Source: Arthrobacter sp. Bi83
Lineage (GTDB): Bacteria; Actinomycetota; Actinomycetes; Actinomycetales; Micrococcaceae
Assembly: GCF_918698095.1 (NCBI RefSeq)
Contig: NZ_CAKKLY010000046.1
Span: 1-40,223 of the forward strand
Direction: 5' to 3'
Length of the DNA stretch: 40,223 nt
Positions 8,322 to 16,475 of this stretch are shown piece after piece. The translations under genes and the position numbers were made by a program. Below the pieces are notes generated by a model that saw only the letters and a program-made list of their open reading frames with translations, was not told where the DNA came from and did not search any database. Each line of letters begins with the position of its first letter. Position 1 is the first letter of the stretch.

Positions 8322-9362
8322 ATGGAATACTCAGTCCTCGGCTCGACCGGCGTAAAAGTGTCCCGGATTTGTCTGGGCACCGCCACATTTGGCGTCGCAC
8401 CGACCGCGCAGGATGCCGACCAGGTCGTTGGCGCAGCTATCAACCTGGGGATCAACTTCGTCGACACCGCCGACGTATACGGCAACATGCCGGTCTTCGA
8501 CCGGCCCGGTGCCCCCGTCGCCGCTGATCGTGAACCCTCCGAGCAGATCCTCGGCCGTGCCCTCCGCGGACGTCGCGACGAGGTGGTGATCGCTACCAAG
8601 TCCAACGGAATCGTCGGGCACGACATCAACGACCGTGGCCTGTCACGTCGACACATCATCCGTCAGGTCGAGGCGAGCCTACGCCGCCTGGAAACTGACT
8701 ACATAGACCTCTACTACGCCCACGATCCCGACCCGGACACGCCGTTGGAGCAGACCCTGGCGGCATACGACGATCTCATCCGGCAGGGCAAGATCCGCTA
8801 CGTTGGCTTGTCCAACCATCCTGCCTGGCAGGTTACACAAGCCCTGTGGATCGCGGATGATCGGCGTCAGCAGGCGCCCGTCGCCGCCCAGGTAAAGTAC
8901 AACCTCATCGATCGGGCCGCCCAACGTGAGCTGGTGCCCGCCTGCCAGCGGTTCGGGCTGTCGATCGTTCCCTACGCGCCGCTGCACGGCGGCCTGCTTG
9001 CCGACCTTCGCGTTCTGGACCGGGACGTCTCGGGTGACCAGCGTTTCGCCGGAGCAGGGTTCAGCGACGCCGAGATTGCCGTTGCTCGGCAGGTCGAGCG
9101 TCTCAGCCGTACATGGGGACTGGCGCCGTACCAGGTTTCGCTGGCCTGGCTGTTGTCCCGCCCGGCCGTCGCTTCCGCCATCGTCGGCGCCGAAACCCCC
9201 GACGAGCTCCACGCCAACGCCACAGCGGCCGACGTCAAGCTCGAACAGTCGCAGCTGGACACACTCACGGCGTTGGCCAGCGAACCGGCAGCCTTCCATC
9301 ACCGCGCCGGCACCGGACCGGAACGGCCACCCGTCACGACCGCCATGCCATCAACCGACTGA
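8322..9362 (+). CDS. Aldo/keto reductase
   Basis: NADPH-dependent oxidoreductase of 346 aa with a TIM-barrel fold. The catalytic tetrad is complete: Asp48 and Tyr53 in FVDTADVYG, Lys93 in VIATKSNG and His134 in YYAHDPD. The C-terminal cofactor segment is AIVGAETPDEL. It is the first gene of a three-gene operon with a SnoaL-like protein and an SDR, suggesting successive reduction or detoxification of a carbonyl compound. The substrate is unknown. The ATG at 8322 follows AAGGAACTCTG. An upstream extension to 8154 lacks a ribosome site and overlaps the promoter. The C-terminal tail after residue about 325 is Pro/Thr-rich. Confidence 0.92.
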   Translation: MEYSVLGSTGVKVSRICLGTATFGVAPTAQDADQVVGAAINLGINFVDTADVYGNMPVFDRPGAPVAADREPSEQILGRALRGRRDEVVIATKSNGIVGHDINDRGLSRRHIIRQVEASLRRLETDYIDLYYAHDPDPDTPLEQTLAAYDDLIRQGKIRYVGLSNHPAWQVTQALWIADDRRQQAPVAAQVKYNLIDRAAQRELVPACQRFGLSIVPYAPLHGGLLADLRVLDRDVSGDQRFAGAGFSDAEIAVARQVERLSRTWGLAPYQVSLAWLLSRPAVASAIVGAETPDELHANATAADVKLEQSQLDTLTALASEPAAFHHRAGTGPERPPVTTAMPSTD

Positions 9363-9463
9363 GTGGCTCAACCTCGCCACTGAGCAGGTCTTGCGCCGGC
9401 ACCAACCGCAGCCGGTCCCTCGCTCGACTGCGTACCCCAGCCCTTCATCACAAAGGAACAATC

Positions 9464-9850
9464 ATGCCTCAAGCCGACCAGGACACCATCGGCCTCCTGA
9501 CCGCCTACTTCGACGCCATGGAGGCCAAAGATCACGAACGGCTGGGTTCCTACTACGCCGACAACATCACCCTGACCTTCGCCAACGCACCGACCATCGC
9601 CGGGCGCGACGCCATGCTGGGCCAGATGATTACCCTGCTCGGCAAGGTCAAGTCGCTGGCCCACCCGCTGATCAACGTCTGGCAGGAAGACGGTGGGGTG
9701 GTCATCGTCGAGGTCACCAGCATCTGGCGCCTCCACGACGACAGCGAAGTGAACATCAACGCCTGTTCGATCTTCACCCTCATCGACGGCAAGTTCACCG
9801 ACCAACGCATCTACGTCGACAACGCCCCCGTCGAACGCTTCCTCAGTTGA
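9464..9850 (+). CDS. Nuclear transport factor 2 / SnoaL-like protein
   Basis: Small protein of 128 aa with the NTF2 cone fold. A first helix (TIGLLTAYFDAMEAKDHERLG) leads into YYADNITLTF, then GRDAMLGQMITLLG, and strands around VWQEDGGVVIVEVTSIWRL. Members are polyketide cyclases, isomerases, limonene-epoxide-hydrolase-like enzymes or simple binders, so the reaction cannot be called. The ATG at 9464 has AAAGGA at 9452-9457. It lies 101 bp after the aldo/keto reductase and 22 bp before the SDR gene, in the same direction, so it is read as part of one operon. Confidence 0.87.
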   Translation: MPQADQDTIGLLTAYFDAMEAKDHERLGSYYADNITLTFANAPTIAGRDAMLGQMITLLGKVKSLAHPLINVWQEDGGVVIVEVTSIWRLHDDSEVNINACSIFTLIDGKFTDQRIYVDNAPVERFLS

Positions 9851-9872
9851 CCAGCGTACGAAAGGACCGCTC

Positions 9873-10643
9873 GTGGCTCGCATCCTGATCACCGGTTCCG
9901 CCCAAGGGCTCGGTCGAGCCGCCGACACCACCCTGCTCGACGAAGGGCACCAGATTGTCGTTCACGCCCGCGACACCAACCGCGCGGCCGCGTTGACCGA
10001 CTTGGTCGATCGCGGTGCGGCCCTGGTCGTTGGCGATCTTGCCAGCGTTCAGCAGACCCGCCACCTCGCTGACCAGGTCAACCAGCTCGGCCCGATGGAC
10101 GCCGTCATTCATAACGCGGGAGTCTACGGCGACCGCGATCGTAACCCCAGCCCTGAGGGGCACCCGCGGGTGCTGGCGGTCAACACCCTCGCCCCCTACC
10201 TACTGACCGGGCTGATTCAGAAGCCAGACCGGCTGATCTACCTCACCAGCGACATGCACGTCAGCGGCGACGGCAACCTCAGCGACCTCGACTGGAACAC
10301 CCGCCGGTGGAACGGCACCCAGGCCTACTGCGACAGCAAGCTCTTCGTCACCGCACTCGCTCTCGCCATCGCCCGCCGTTGGCCAGACGTCATGAGCCAC
10401 GCGGTCGACCCCGGCTGGGTACCCACGCGCATGGGCGGCCCTTCCGCCCCCGACGATCTTGATCAAGGCCACCTCACTCAAGCCTGGCTCGCGGTCAGTG
10501 GCAGCCGAGATGCCACCCGCAGCGGCCAAGTCTGGCACCACCGCCGACCAGTCTCCATCGCCGCCGAAGCTCGCGACAGCAGCTTCCAAGACCGACTCCT
10601 CAAGCAGTTGGCCGAGATAACGGGGATTGAGCTCGAAGGGTAG
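9873..10643 (+). CDS. Short-chain dehydrogenase/reductase
   Basis: SDR enzyme of 256 aa. The cofactor motif TGSAQGLG is at residues 7-14, the structural NAG at 81-83, the catalytic Ser126 (YLTSDMH), Tyr152 and Lys156 (YCDSK). PGW at about 173-175 begins the substrate loop. It starts with a GTG at 9873 preceded by AAAGGA and ends the operon. Together with the aldo/keto reductase it suggests a two-step carbonyl/alcohol conversion under TetR control. The substrate is unknown. Some GC-rich helices look light on hydrophobic residues but the catalytic set is intact. Confidence 0.9.
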   Translation: MARILITGSAQGLGRAADTTLLDEGHQIVVHARDTNRAAALTDLVDRGAALVVGDLASVQQTRHLADQVNQLGPMDAVIHNAGVYGDRDRNPSPEGHPRVLAVNTLAPYLLTGLIQKPDRLIYLTSDMHVSGDGNLSDLDWNTRRWNGTQAYCDSKLFVTALALAIARRWPDVMSHAVDPGWVPTRMGGPSAPDDLDQGHLTQAWLAVSGSRDATRSGQVWHHRRPVSIAAEARDSSFQDRLLKQLAEITGIELEG

Positions 10644-10770
10644 TTGCGCGCAAGACACCAAACCGTCTAGAGGCCAGCCCACGGAGAACAAGTGAGCGAC
10701 ACTTATCGCGCACGAACAACTGCACTCTCACGAGGCCAAACGTCAGAATGGCGCCACTGACGCCAATAGA

Positions 10771-11004
10771 ATACCGGGTCAGGTCCTTACCCTGGCGCGA
10801 CCACGGACTGGCCCGATTCCGATCCCTAAAAATCAGAACACGATAACCACCAAACTTGGGCTCGAAAAGCATCTGGTCAGGCAAGGCAGAAGCCGGCGGG
10901 ATGCCCTTCACCCCCTTCGCCAGCGCAACCTCCAGCGGCGGGCGAACCCCCGGCGATTCCCCCGGGCGAAGCGCCGGGGGAATCGTGTCACCGAACTGCG
11001 ACAT
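10771..11004 (-). pseudogene. Truncated ATP-dependent DNA ligase
   Basis: About 78 residues match the start of actinobacterial ATP-dependent DNA ligases: PPLEVALAKGVKGIPPASAL, then MLFEPKFGGYRVLIFRD and SRQGKDLTRY. The nucleotidyl-lysine motif K-x-D-G reads K-F-G-G, so the conserved Asp is lost. After DLTRY the similarity stops abruptly near 10771. The rest of the adenylation domain and the OB-fold are absent. This is a dead remnant, and it marks the edge of a decayed region that continues to about 14.5 kb. Confidence 0.65.
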
Positions 11005-11177
11005 GCCCTCAGAATAGGCCTCCTTAGGCGGCCGCGATCTGTTCAATGGGTGGCCTGATGAACCGCTGCACGGGTCCTGAGTGCCCTTCCTTCAATCGCC
11101 CCTGATGGCCGCATGGCCCTGCCCGTTAAGCTTGCCCTCGAACGAGCCGAATCTACCAAAGCGCAGGCGCGTCTCGG

Positions 11178-11217
11178 AACCCTAGCAATACGAGACGGGA
11201 AGGTTTCTAGACACCGA
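11178..11217 (+). repeat. Degenerate 40-bp direct repeat, copy 1
   Basis: This segment begins AACCCTAG and ends AGACACCGA. About 33 of 40 positions match the copy at 14276-14314, in the same orientation, with one 1-bp gap. The 10644-11300 gap otherwise holds only the ligase relic. Confidence 0.55.
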
Positions 11218-11300
11218 GTTAGCTGGGCACAACGGTGAGCAGCTGCTTCCTGGTAGCGTCGCGCTGAGGGAACAAGTAGTCGACGGAGAACACGAAGTCC

Positions 11301-11573
11301 TCAGCGGCCATCAGGCAACTTTGATCTAAGTTCTTCTGCATGGGAAGCGATGGCCTGACGCTGGTCTCGGGTGAATCTTCTAGCCTGCAGGTCGAGGACT
11401 GCCCGGCTGCACAGCTCTCCTACACCCAACAGCTGACCCACCCGACGGATTGCTTCGTCCCCGTCCTCTGAATCCTCAATCATCTGGAAGACCTCGTCAC
11501 GCCGATCCATCGCCTGTACCAGGGCATCGACGACCATCAATTGTTCCCTTGTCTGCCGCTCATCCTCATCCAT
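11301..11573 (-). CDS. Small protein resembling the GyrA/ParC coiled-coil (tower) segment
   Basis: Protein of 90 aa. MVVDALVQAMDRRDEVFQMI, then an 'AIRRVGQLLGVGELCSRAVLDLQARRFT' type pattern (about 41-69) matches the exit of the type IIA topoisomerase A subunit coiled coil, where GyrA carries a hydrophobic 'ILDMRLQRLT' helix. Free-standing mini-proteins of this kind are known as hypotheticals in Actinobacteria. No catalytic tyrosine or DNA-binding domain is present, so it is not a topoisomerase. It could interact with gyrase or simply share the fold (inference). The ATG is at 11573 with no clear ribosome site. AAGAAT stands 6 nt upstream. Confidence 0.65.
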   Translation of the reverse strand: MDEDERQTREQLMVVDALVQAMDRRDEVFQMIEDSEDGDEAIRRVGQLLGVGELCSRAVLDLQARRFTRDQRQAIASHAEELRSKLPDGR

Positions 11574-11799
11574 GCGGCGATTCTTGCACGACGGAAGTCA
11601 TTGGGGCATTGCGTCCAGTTGGGGATCCTTCACCAGATAGCTCAGTTGAAATGAGGACCGAAGGCTATGGCATCCAGATCATGGGCAGTTACTGTGGCTC
11701 CATGAGGGACAGGATGCTGCTGATCATGTGCGGGACGACAGAGGTTCCTGCTCCGTGCTGGTCTATAAGCTGGAGACCGACTGACGGAAGGCTGGCGCC

Positions 11800-12363
11800 G
11801 TGCGGAAACTGATCTACGGCATGAACCTGACCCTGGACGGCTACATCGCCGCGGCCGGCGACGACATCGGCTGGAGCGGGCCGAGCGACGAACTGTTCCA
11901 GTGGTGGCTCGACCAGGAGGTGGCTAGCAGCCTGTCGCTGTACGGCCGCAAGCTCTGGGAGACCATGAGCTCCTACTGGCCGACCGGCGACCAGCAGCCC
12001 AACGCCACCCCGGCGGAGATCGAGTTCGCGCGGAACTGGCGGGACACGCCGAAGGTGGTGTTCTCCTCGAAGATCGACAAGGTCGATTGGAACACGCGCC
12101 TGGTCACCGGCGACGCGATCGCCGAGATCACCCGGCTCAAGGCCGAGGACGGAGGCCCGATGAGCGTCGGCGGCGCAACGCTCGCCGGGGCGGCCATGCG
12201 GGCCGGTCTGATCGACGAGTACGCGCTGGCCACCCATCCGGTCCTGGTGGGCGGCGGCACGCCGTTCTTCACTGCGCTGGACAGCTGGGTGAACCTGGAC
12301 CTGGTCGAGACGCGGACGTTTCCCGGCGGCGTGGTCCTAACCAGGTACGAGACGAGGCGCTGA
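11800..12363 (+). CDS. RibD C-terminal / dihydrofolate reductase family protein
   Basis: Protein of 187 aa with the DHFR-like fold of the RibD C-terminal domain. It opens with RKLIYGMNLTLDGYIA, continues with LYGRKLWETMSSYWP and FSSKIDKVDWNTRLV, and has the NADPH-binding GGATLAGAAMRAGLIDEY followed by HPVLVGGGTPFF. Members reduce pterin-like or other small substrates, and the actual substrate is unknown. The start is a GTG at 11800 with GGAAGG 11 nt upstream. It is an isolated gene inside a decayed stretch but looks intact. Confidence 0.88.
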   Translation: MRKLIYGMNLTLDGYIAAAGDDIGWSGPSDELFQWWLDQEVASSLSLYGRKLWETMSSYWPTGDQQPNATPAEIEFARNWRDTPKVVFSSKIDKVDWNTRLVTGDAIAEITRLKAEDGGPMSVGGATLAGAAMRAGLIDEYALATHPVLVGGGTPFFTALDSWVNLDLVETRTFPGGVVLTRYETRR

Positions 12364-12717
12364 GCGCGTTCCTCCGAGCGGTGGAGGAATCGATCCACCA
12401 CCCGCGGCCCCACGTCGGGTGGCCAGCAGATGGAAGTCCGACTCACATCTACCGCTGGGCCACGCCCTGCTGAGGATCGCTTCTTACTCTCAACAGTTAG
12501 GTGTTCTTCAACACGATGTTGTCTCCAATGCCGAAGACACAGACACTCCCGGCAGGTTGGGTTGGACCTACGCAGTTTGCCAGTAGGATCCCTGACTGCG
12601 GCGCGTTGACCACGCACGGCTGAGCAGCCGTGGATGGTTCTGCTCTGACTGGATTAGTCCTTTAGTTATCCAAAAGGAACCTGTCGATCAGGTATTGGAT
12701 TCCTGCCAGGGCGGAGA
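12364..12717. other. Intergenic, no gene seen
   Basis: No frame with good codon use or a recognised product was found here, and no clear hairpin terminator follows the RibD-like gene. Confidence 0.5.
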
Positions 12718-13691
12718 CTAGGACGAGCATGCGGCACCCCAATCGCCCAAACGTGTGGCCAATCGAGAATGAAACTGCGATTCAAGGACCAACCCCGAAC
12801 GAGGCAGTTGGAGAGGACTAATCCACGCGATGAGCCGCCAGCCCTCATCTGAAGAGATTCGTAGATCACGCGTGGCCGCCCGGCGAATGGTTATGAGCTT
12901 TGAGGGCGATCCGTCTATCGGCCTGTGACGCCGTCCGTGACGCTGCTTACCGCGAATCTTGCGCAGGACTTTTGGGGATAGTTTGTCGCCCTGCTGCGCA
13001 GCCTTCTTCAGTAACGCCCTGCCCTCCCGCACCTGGCCAGAATTCCAAAGCGCAAAGCCCAAGTTATGAAGTGCGCTGGGTTCACCCTCTGCGACGCTGC
13101 GTCTGAGGAGTTCAATTTCCGTCTGTGGGTTGCCCACCTTCGAATAAAGATCCGCCAGCACGATCAAAACCTCTACCTTGCCGTTTTCCAGATGTTTTTC
13201 CCGTAGATTGATCGTCATCTGTGGTGTGGATGAGTTCCACGGCGGCCTCAGGGCTCGTTTCGCATCCTTCGCGTAGGACCTCCACGGCGGACAGTTCATC
13301 GCCTACTGCTCTGTACGATCTGGCCAAGCGGAGCGGCACGAGAGGATTTTCGCCAGCGAGGCGCAGCCATTTTATGGCCTGAAGATGTTTGCCCATCTCC
13401 AGGGAGGTTTCTCCCAGATAAATAGGCCGCCTGAGGATCCCCTATTTCCAACGTCTTCTGGAATTGAGCTATTGCTTCCTTGGGCCGGTTGATGCCGCGA
13501 AGGAACCAGCCATAGTTCAGGTAGGCTTCCTTCACTCCGTGCTCGATGGCAAGAAGGTACGAGACTTCTATCGCTGCATACTTGGGAATCTGAGTGAGGT
13601 CGTTTGCAGCGTTGAAGAGCCCGTCCTGATCTTTGAACAGGATCAGTTCTACGGATGAACGAAAGTCCACGGGTTCTGGATTCGAGCTCAT
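12718..13691 (-). pseudogene. TPR/Sel1-like repeat protein broken by two frameshifts
   Basis: Three successive minus-strand frames each carry helical-repeat sequence and join in order. Frame 1, from the ATG at 13691, gives AYLNYGWFLRGINRPKEAIA and ends at IGDPQAAYL. Frame 2 continues from about 13420 with LGETSLEMGKHLQAIKWL and VPLRLARSYRAVGDELSAVE. Frame 3, from about 13215, gives VLIVLADLYSKVGNPQTEIE and ALHNLGFALWNSGQVREGRA. The first break is explained by one extra T in the TATTTATCTG stretch. Repeats of about 36 aa fit TPR/Sel1 units, as in helper or immunity-type proteins. The C-terminal end at 12718 is uncertain. Either genuine decay or sequencing indels could explain it. Confidence 0.7.
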
Positions 13692-14512
13692 ATCCTGCCT
13701 GTCTTGGAGGCTCCGACGCCAAACGTAGCGCAACCTTATCGTCCGCCAGGCGCGTCTGTTGATATGCCACGTGTGTCGATTACTGTCTTGCCTGGGTTCC
13801 ATTTGCGGGAACCTCTGCCGGCCCTCCGCTGCAGCATTACATACGCTGACGTTTCCTGGCCCGAACGAAGCCCATAACTCCGACTAGAGCGAGCAGGCCC
13901 CCTAATGTTTTGACCACTCCGCCGGCGACCTAAATTGCGAGGGCGATCCCGCACAATCTCTTCAGCTTTCACGGGCTCCTCCAGTCGATTGGGTTCAAAA
14001 TCCTTGCCCTGTTCGGAGCCTACAATCTTTCGCTCAAGTTGCCGGATACAAAGACAAAGCAAAGGGTCCCTCTGTCGAGTTGACCTTGTACCGCCAAGTC
14101 CACGCTAACGTCCCGAAAGCGGGGTGGCTCACTTACGTCCCGCAAGCCGGTCGATGGAAGGGCACACCCCTTGATTTCTCGAACGTGTGAGGGGCAGACA
14201 TCGGGATGCCCCGTATGCCCTGCCCGGTTTACCGCCCCGGTGAACGTCCCCGAAGTGGAGCATGGAAAGTCTTATAACCCTAGGGATACGAGGCACGAGG
14301 TTTCAAGACACCGAATCGATTAGGAGAAGGGTGTCGGGCTCCCTCAGAAGGAACGTAAACCGGACGCCCCCTGATCAGTAACCTTTACAGGGGCCTGTGG
14401 GCCTCATTTTCCCTAGGACGGGCGCTACTGGAACGCGCCAACCCCGGCGCTAGATATTTCGGTTGGTAGATTGGGATCATCTCCAGAACCAGAGGTAATG
14501 AGGTGGCCAGTC
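13692..14512. other. Intergenic stretch with repeat debris
   Basis: No convincing gene is seen. It contains two ACGTCCCGMAAGC direct repeats 27 bp apart (14108-14122, 14135-14150), which resemble the reiterated ends of some insertion sequences, and the second copy of the 40-bp repeat (14276-14314). A stretch near 13985 resembles a tRNA T-loop but does not fold into a tRNA. Confidence 0.4.
14276..14314 (+). repeat. Degenerate 40-bp direct repeat, copy 2
   Basis: It runs from AACCCTAGGGATACGAGG to AAGACACCGA and matches 11178-11217. Together the copies bracket a 3.1-kb segment. Confidence 0.55.
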
Positions 14513-14899
14513 ATGACGACGGCAGGAAATGGCGACCGAGGAAGCCTGCTGGCGTTGCTTTCCGACAAGGAATTTTGGGAACCAAACGGCCGTGTCGGCG
14601 TGATCACCCAGGGTAAGTACACCAACAGGCTGATTCTTTTCCATCCGGAGCCAACGCCTGGTCAATGGGCGGAAGTCGTCAGCTCCTCATTGGAAGAAGG
14701 TCCCCTGGATTCCTATATTTTGGCTGATGAGTATGCCGCGAACGTCCTCGAGGAGTACGGAGTTGTGTGGCTAGCCAGAAGCAACGAGGAAGTCGCCTTG
14801 GAACAGACGGTTTTCGATTGGCGACAGGTGTTTAGACCGGCACGGCGAAGTCTGAAGCAGTCGATCAGAGAGCTATTGGGGCGAAACCAACCGGAGTGA
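14513..14899 (+). CDS. Hypothetical protein
   Basis: Protein of 128 aa that I do not recognise. It has no signal peptide or membrane segment. A strand-rich N-terminal part (RVGVITQGKYTNRLILFHP) leads to an acidic helical middle (SYILADEYAANVLEEYGVVW) and a basic helical end (PARRSLKQSIRELLGR). Its acidic small-domain character is like many immunity or antitoxin-type proteins, but no partner is adjacent, so this is only an impression. The ATG at 14513 with GAGGTGG 6 nt upstream is preferred to upstream in-frame ATGs at 14471 and 14498. Confidence 0.6.
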   Translation: MTTAGNGDRGSLLALLSDKEFWEPNGRVGVITQGKYTNRLILFHPEPTPGQWAEVVSSSLEEGPLDSYILADEYAANVLEEYGVVWLARSNEEVALEQTVFDWRQVFRPARRSLKQSIRELLGRNQPE

Positions 14900-15068
14900 A
14901 CGGGAGGAACTTTTTGAGGGCCCCGATGGTGATGGCACAACTTATTTCGGATTCCCAAGCCAACAATTGTCGCTTGTGTGAGTAGTTTCTTGCCCCGGTT
15001 GGGAACCCCGTGCGGGATAGTCCGGCTAGCTCGGCCTGGTCTGTCTTTGAAACCTGCAAAACGATGCA

Positions 15069-15728
15069 TTAGGTGGCGGGTAGAAGGGCGGATTCAACGG
15101 CGACAATTTTCGAGCCGTAGAGTCGGTCCATATTTTTCTGGATGGTTCCGTCGTCGTAAATGACCCTGACAAAGACATACCCGTTTTCGACCTTTGCATA
15201 AAGCAGCGCTGGATCACTGGATTGCGACAGATCGTTTCGGATCTTCCTCAGCTGATCCGGCGTGCCAACGCCTCGATGCGCTGTGTCCATTCGAGGGTCC
15301 TTTGGCCATGGCGCGGACTCATTGGGTCCGAGAGGGCGTGGAGGTGTTTGCCCAAGGGTGAAGGTTGTGCCGTCCCACGTCCCCTGCAGCAGGTAAGTTC
15401 CCCACGTAACCATCCCTGCGGTTTCCGAGCCCCTGACAGAGTTCCAGTTCCAGCCGTCAATGACTGGTCCCAAGGCTAGAGTGTCGGTGCCTTCCTCGCA
15501 TAAATGCCACTTGAGGCGGAATAAGCCTCGGGGCTCCTGGTGGGGCCAGATACGTCCGTCCAGCCGGGGCCAAGAAGGATTGGCATAGTCAGCGCCAATT
15601 CGCGGAACGCCGACACTGACCTTTGCACGAAACACTGCACATGTGGAGTTGGTCGCTCTGTGGCGGCGTTTTTTGGTCGCTCCGTGTCGCAACAGTTCCC
15701 GTAAGGCGAGCACCCATTCCCAATACAT
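15069..15728 (-). CDS. Hypothetical protein, actinobacterial lipoprotein-like C-terminal domain
   Basis: The C-terminal half is convincing: VIDGWNWNSVRGSETAG, then VTWGTYLLQGTWDGTTFTL, and later SQSSDPALLYAKVENGYVFV resemble a hypothetical family of Arthrobacter-like bacteria. The N-terminal half (before about 15490) is Arg-rich with no lipobox or signal peptide and may be out of frame, so a 5' frameshift or an upstream-truncated gene is possible. The ATG at 15728 is a compromise. Other in-frame starts reach 15902 but would overlap the next gene. Function is unknown. Confidence 0.45.
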   Translation of the reverse strand: MYWEWVLALRELLRHGATKKRRHRATNSTCAVFRAKVSVGVPRIGADYANPSWPRLDGRIWPHQEPRGLFRLKWHLCEEGTDTLALGPVIDGWNWNSVRGSETAGMVTWGTYLLQGTWDGTTFTLGQTPPRPLGPNESAPWPKDPRMDTAHRGVGTPDQLRKIRNDLSQSSDPALLYAKVENGYVFVRVIYDDGTIQKNMDRLYGSKIVAVESALLPAT

Positions 15729-15816
15729 CGCAGCCGCACGTGAGCAGAGGCGCATCTCATGACCGCCGACACGAAACGCCGAGGCTAGTCGACGCACCGG
15801 ATCGCGTCGCAGACGT

Positions 15817-16194
15817 TCACGGCTGGGCGTGACGCTCCAACGCGTCCAGAGTCGTCTCGGGCGATGTGTTGAAGCAGAAGGTGATTCCGGGCGATTCCGC
15901 ATTGCACACGTTGATGATCCGTTCGAAGAGCTCGGTGTACTCCGGGATCATCCTGATGCCGCCCCCGATCATCACTAGGCCGAAACGATCACGACCGAAC
16001 GCCGAGCGAATCTCTGCTTCGGCCTCGTCCGGGGAGGTGCCGATCAGGCAGTTGACGGCGTCGAAGCCGGCGGCCGTAGTGGCCCCGAACCCCGCTTCGA
16101 TCCGTTCGGTCATCGTGGCCTCGTCGAGGCCAGGAGGCAGCTTGCTATAGTCGAGGGCTCGCGCGTGGATGCCGATCATGAGGATTCGAGTCAT
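15817..16194 (-). CDS. Conserved hypothetical protein, Rossmann-like
   Basis: Protein of 125 aa. It opens with a strand-loop, TRILMIGIHARALDYSKLPPG, then an amphipathic helix, ATMTERIEAGFGATTAAGFD, then CLIGTSPDEAEAEIRSAFG. A second strand, RFGLVMIGGGIR, is followed by a helix and a final strand FCFNTSPETTLDAL. This alternating pattern fits a small Rossmann-like domain. No catalytic motif is visible. The ATG at 16194 gives a compact protein, and the in-frame extension to 16236 adds an unlikely Arg/Cys-rich leader. Confidence 0.7.
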   Translation of the reverse strand: MTRILMIGIHARALDYSKLPPGLDEATMTERIEAGFGATTAAGFDAVNCLIGTSPDEAEAEIRSAFGRDRFGLVMIGGGIRMIPEYTELFERIINVCNAESPGITFCFNTSPETTLDALERHAQP

Positions 16195-16475
16195 GGCCTC
16201 ATTGTGGCATGCACGCCTCACCAACGAATTAGCCAAACCGCACCACCAATCAGGCGGGCCCGCTGGATCCTTGCTCGACCCGCCCCGCCCCAGATGAGCT
16301 GTTCCTGTAGTGCAGAGGACTCCTGACGTTCCGTGCAGACGACTTCGGAAAATGACACCCCTAGGGCAGTCTCACTATCGGTCGTTCGCGAGATGAGGGG
16401 TTCAGTCGTTCCGGTGCCGTGTGCGAAGTCGATTCTGTTCGGTGGGGCGGCGAAAGGAGGCAACACCGAAGCGGT

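Noticed and set aside
13960..14060. tRNA-like T-loop (GGGTTCAAAATCC)
   Set aside because: No acceptor, D or anticodon stem can be formed around it.
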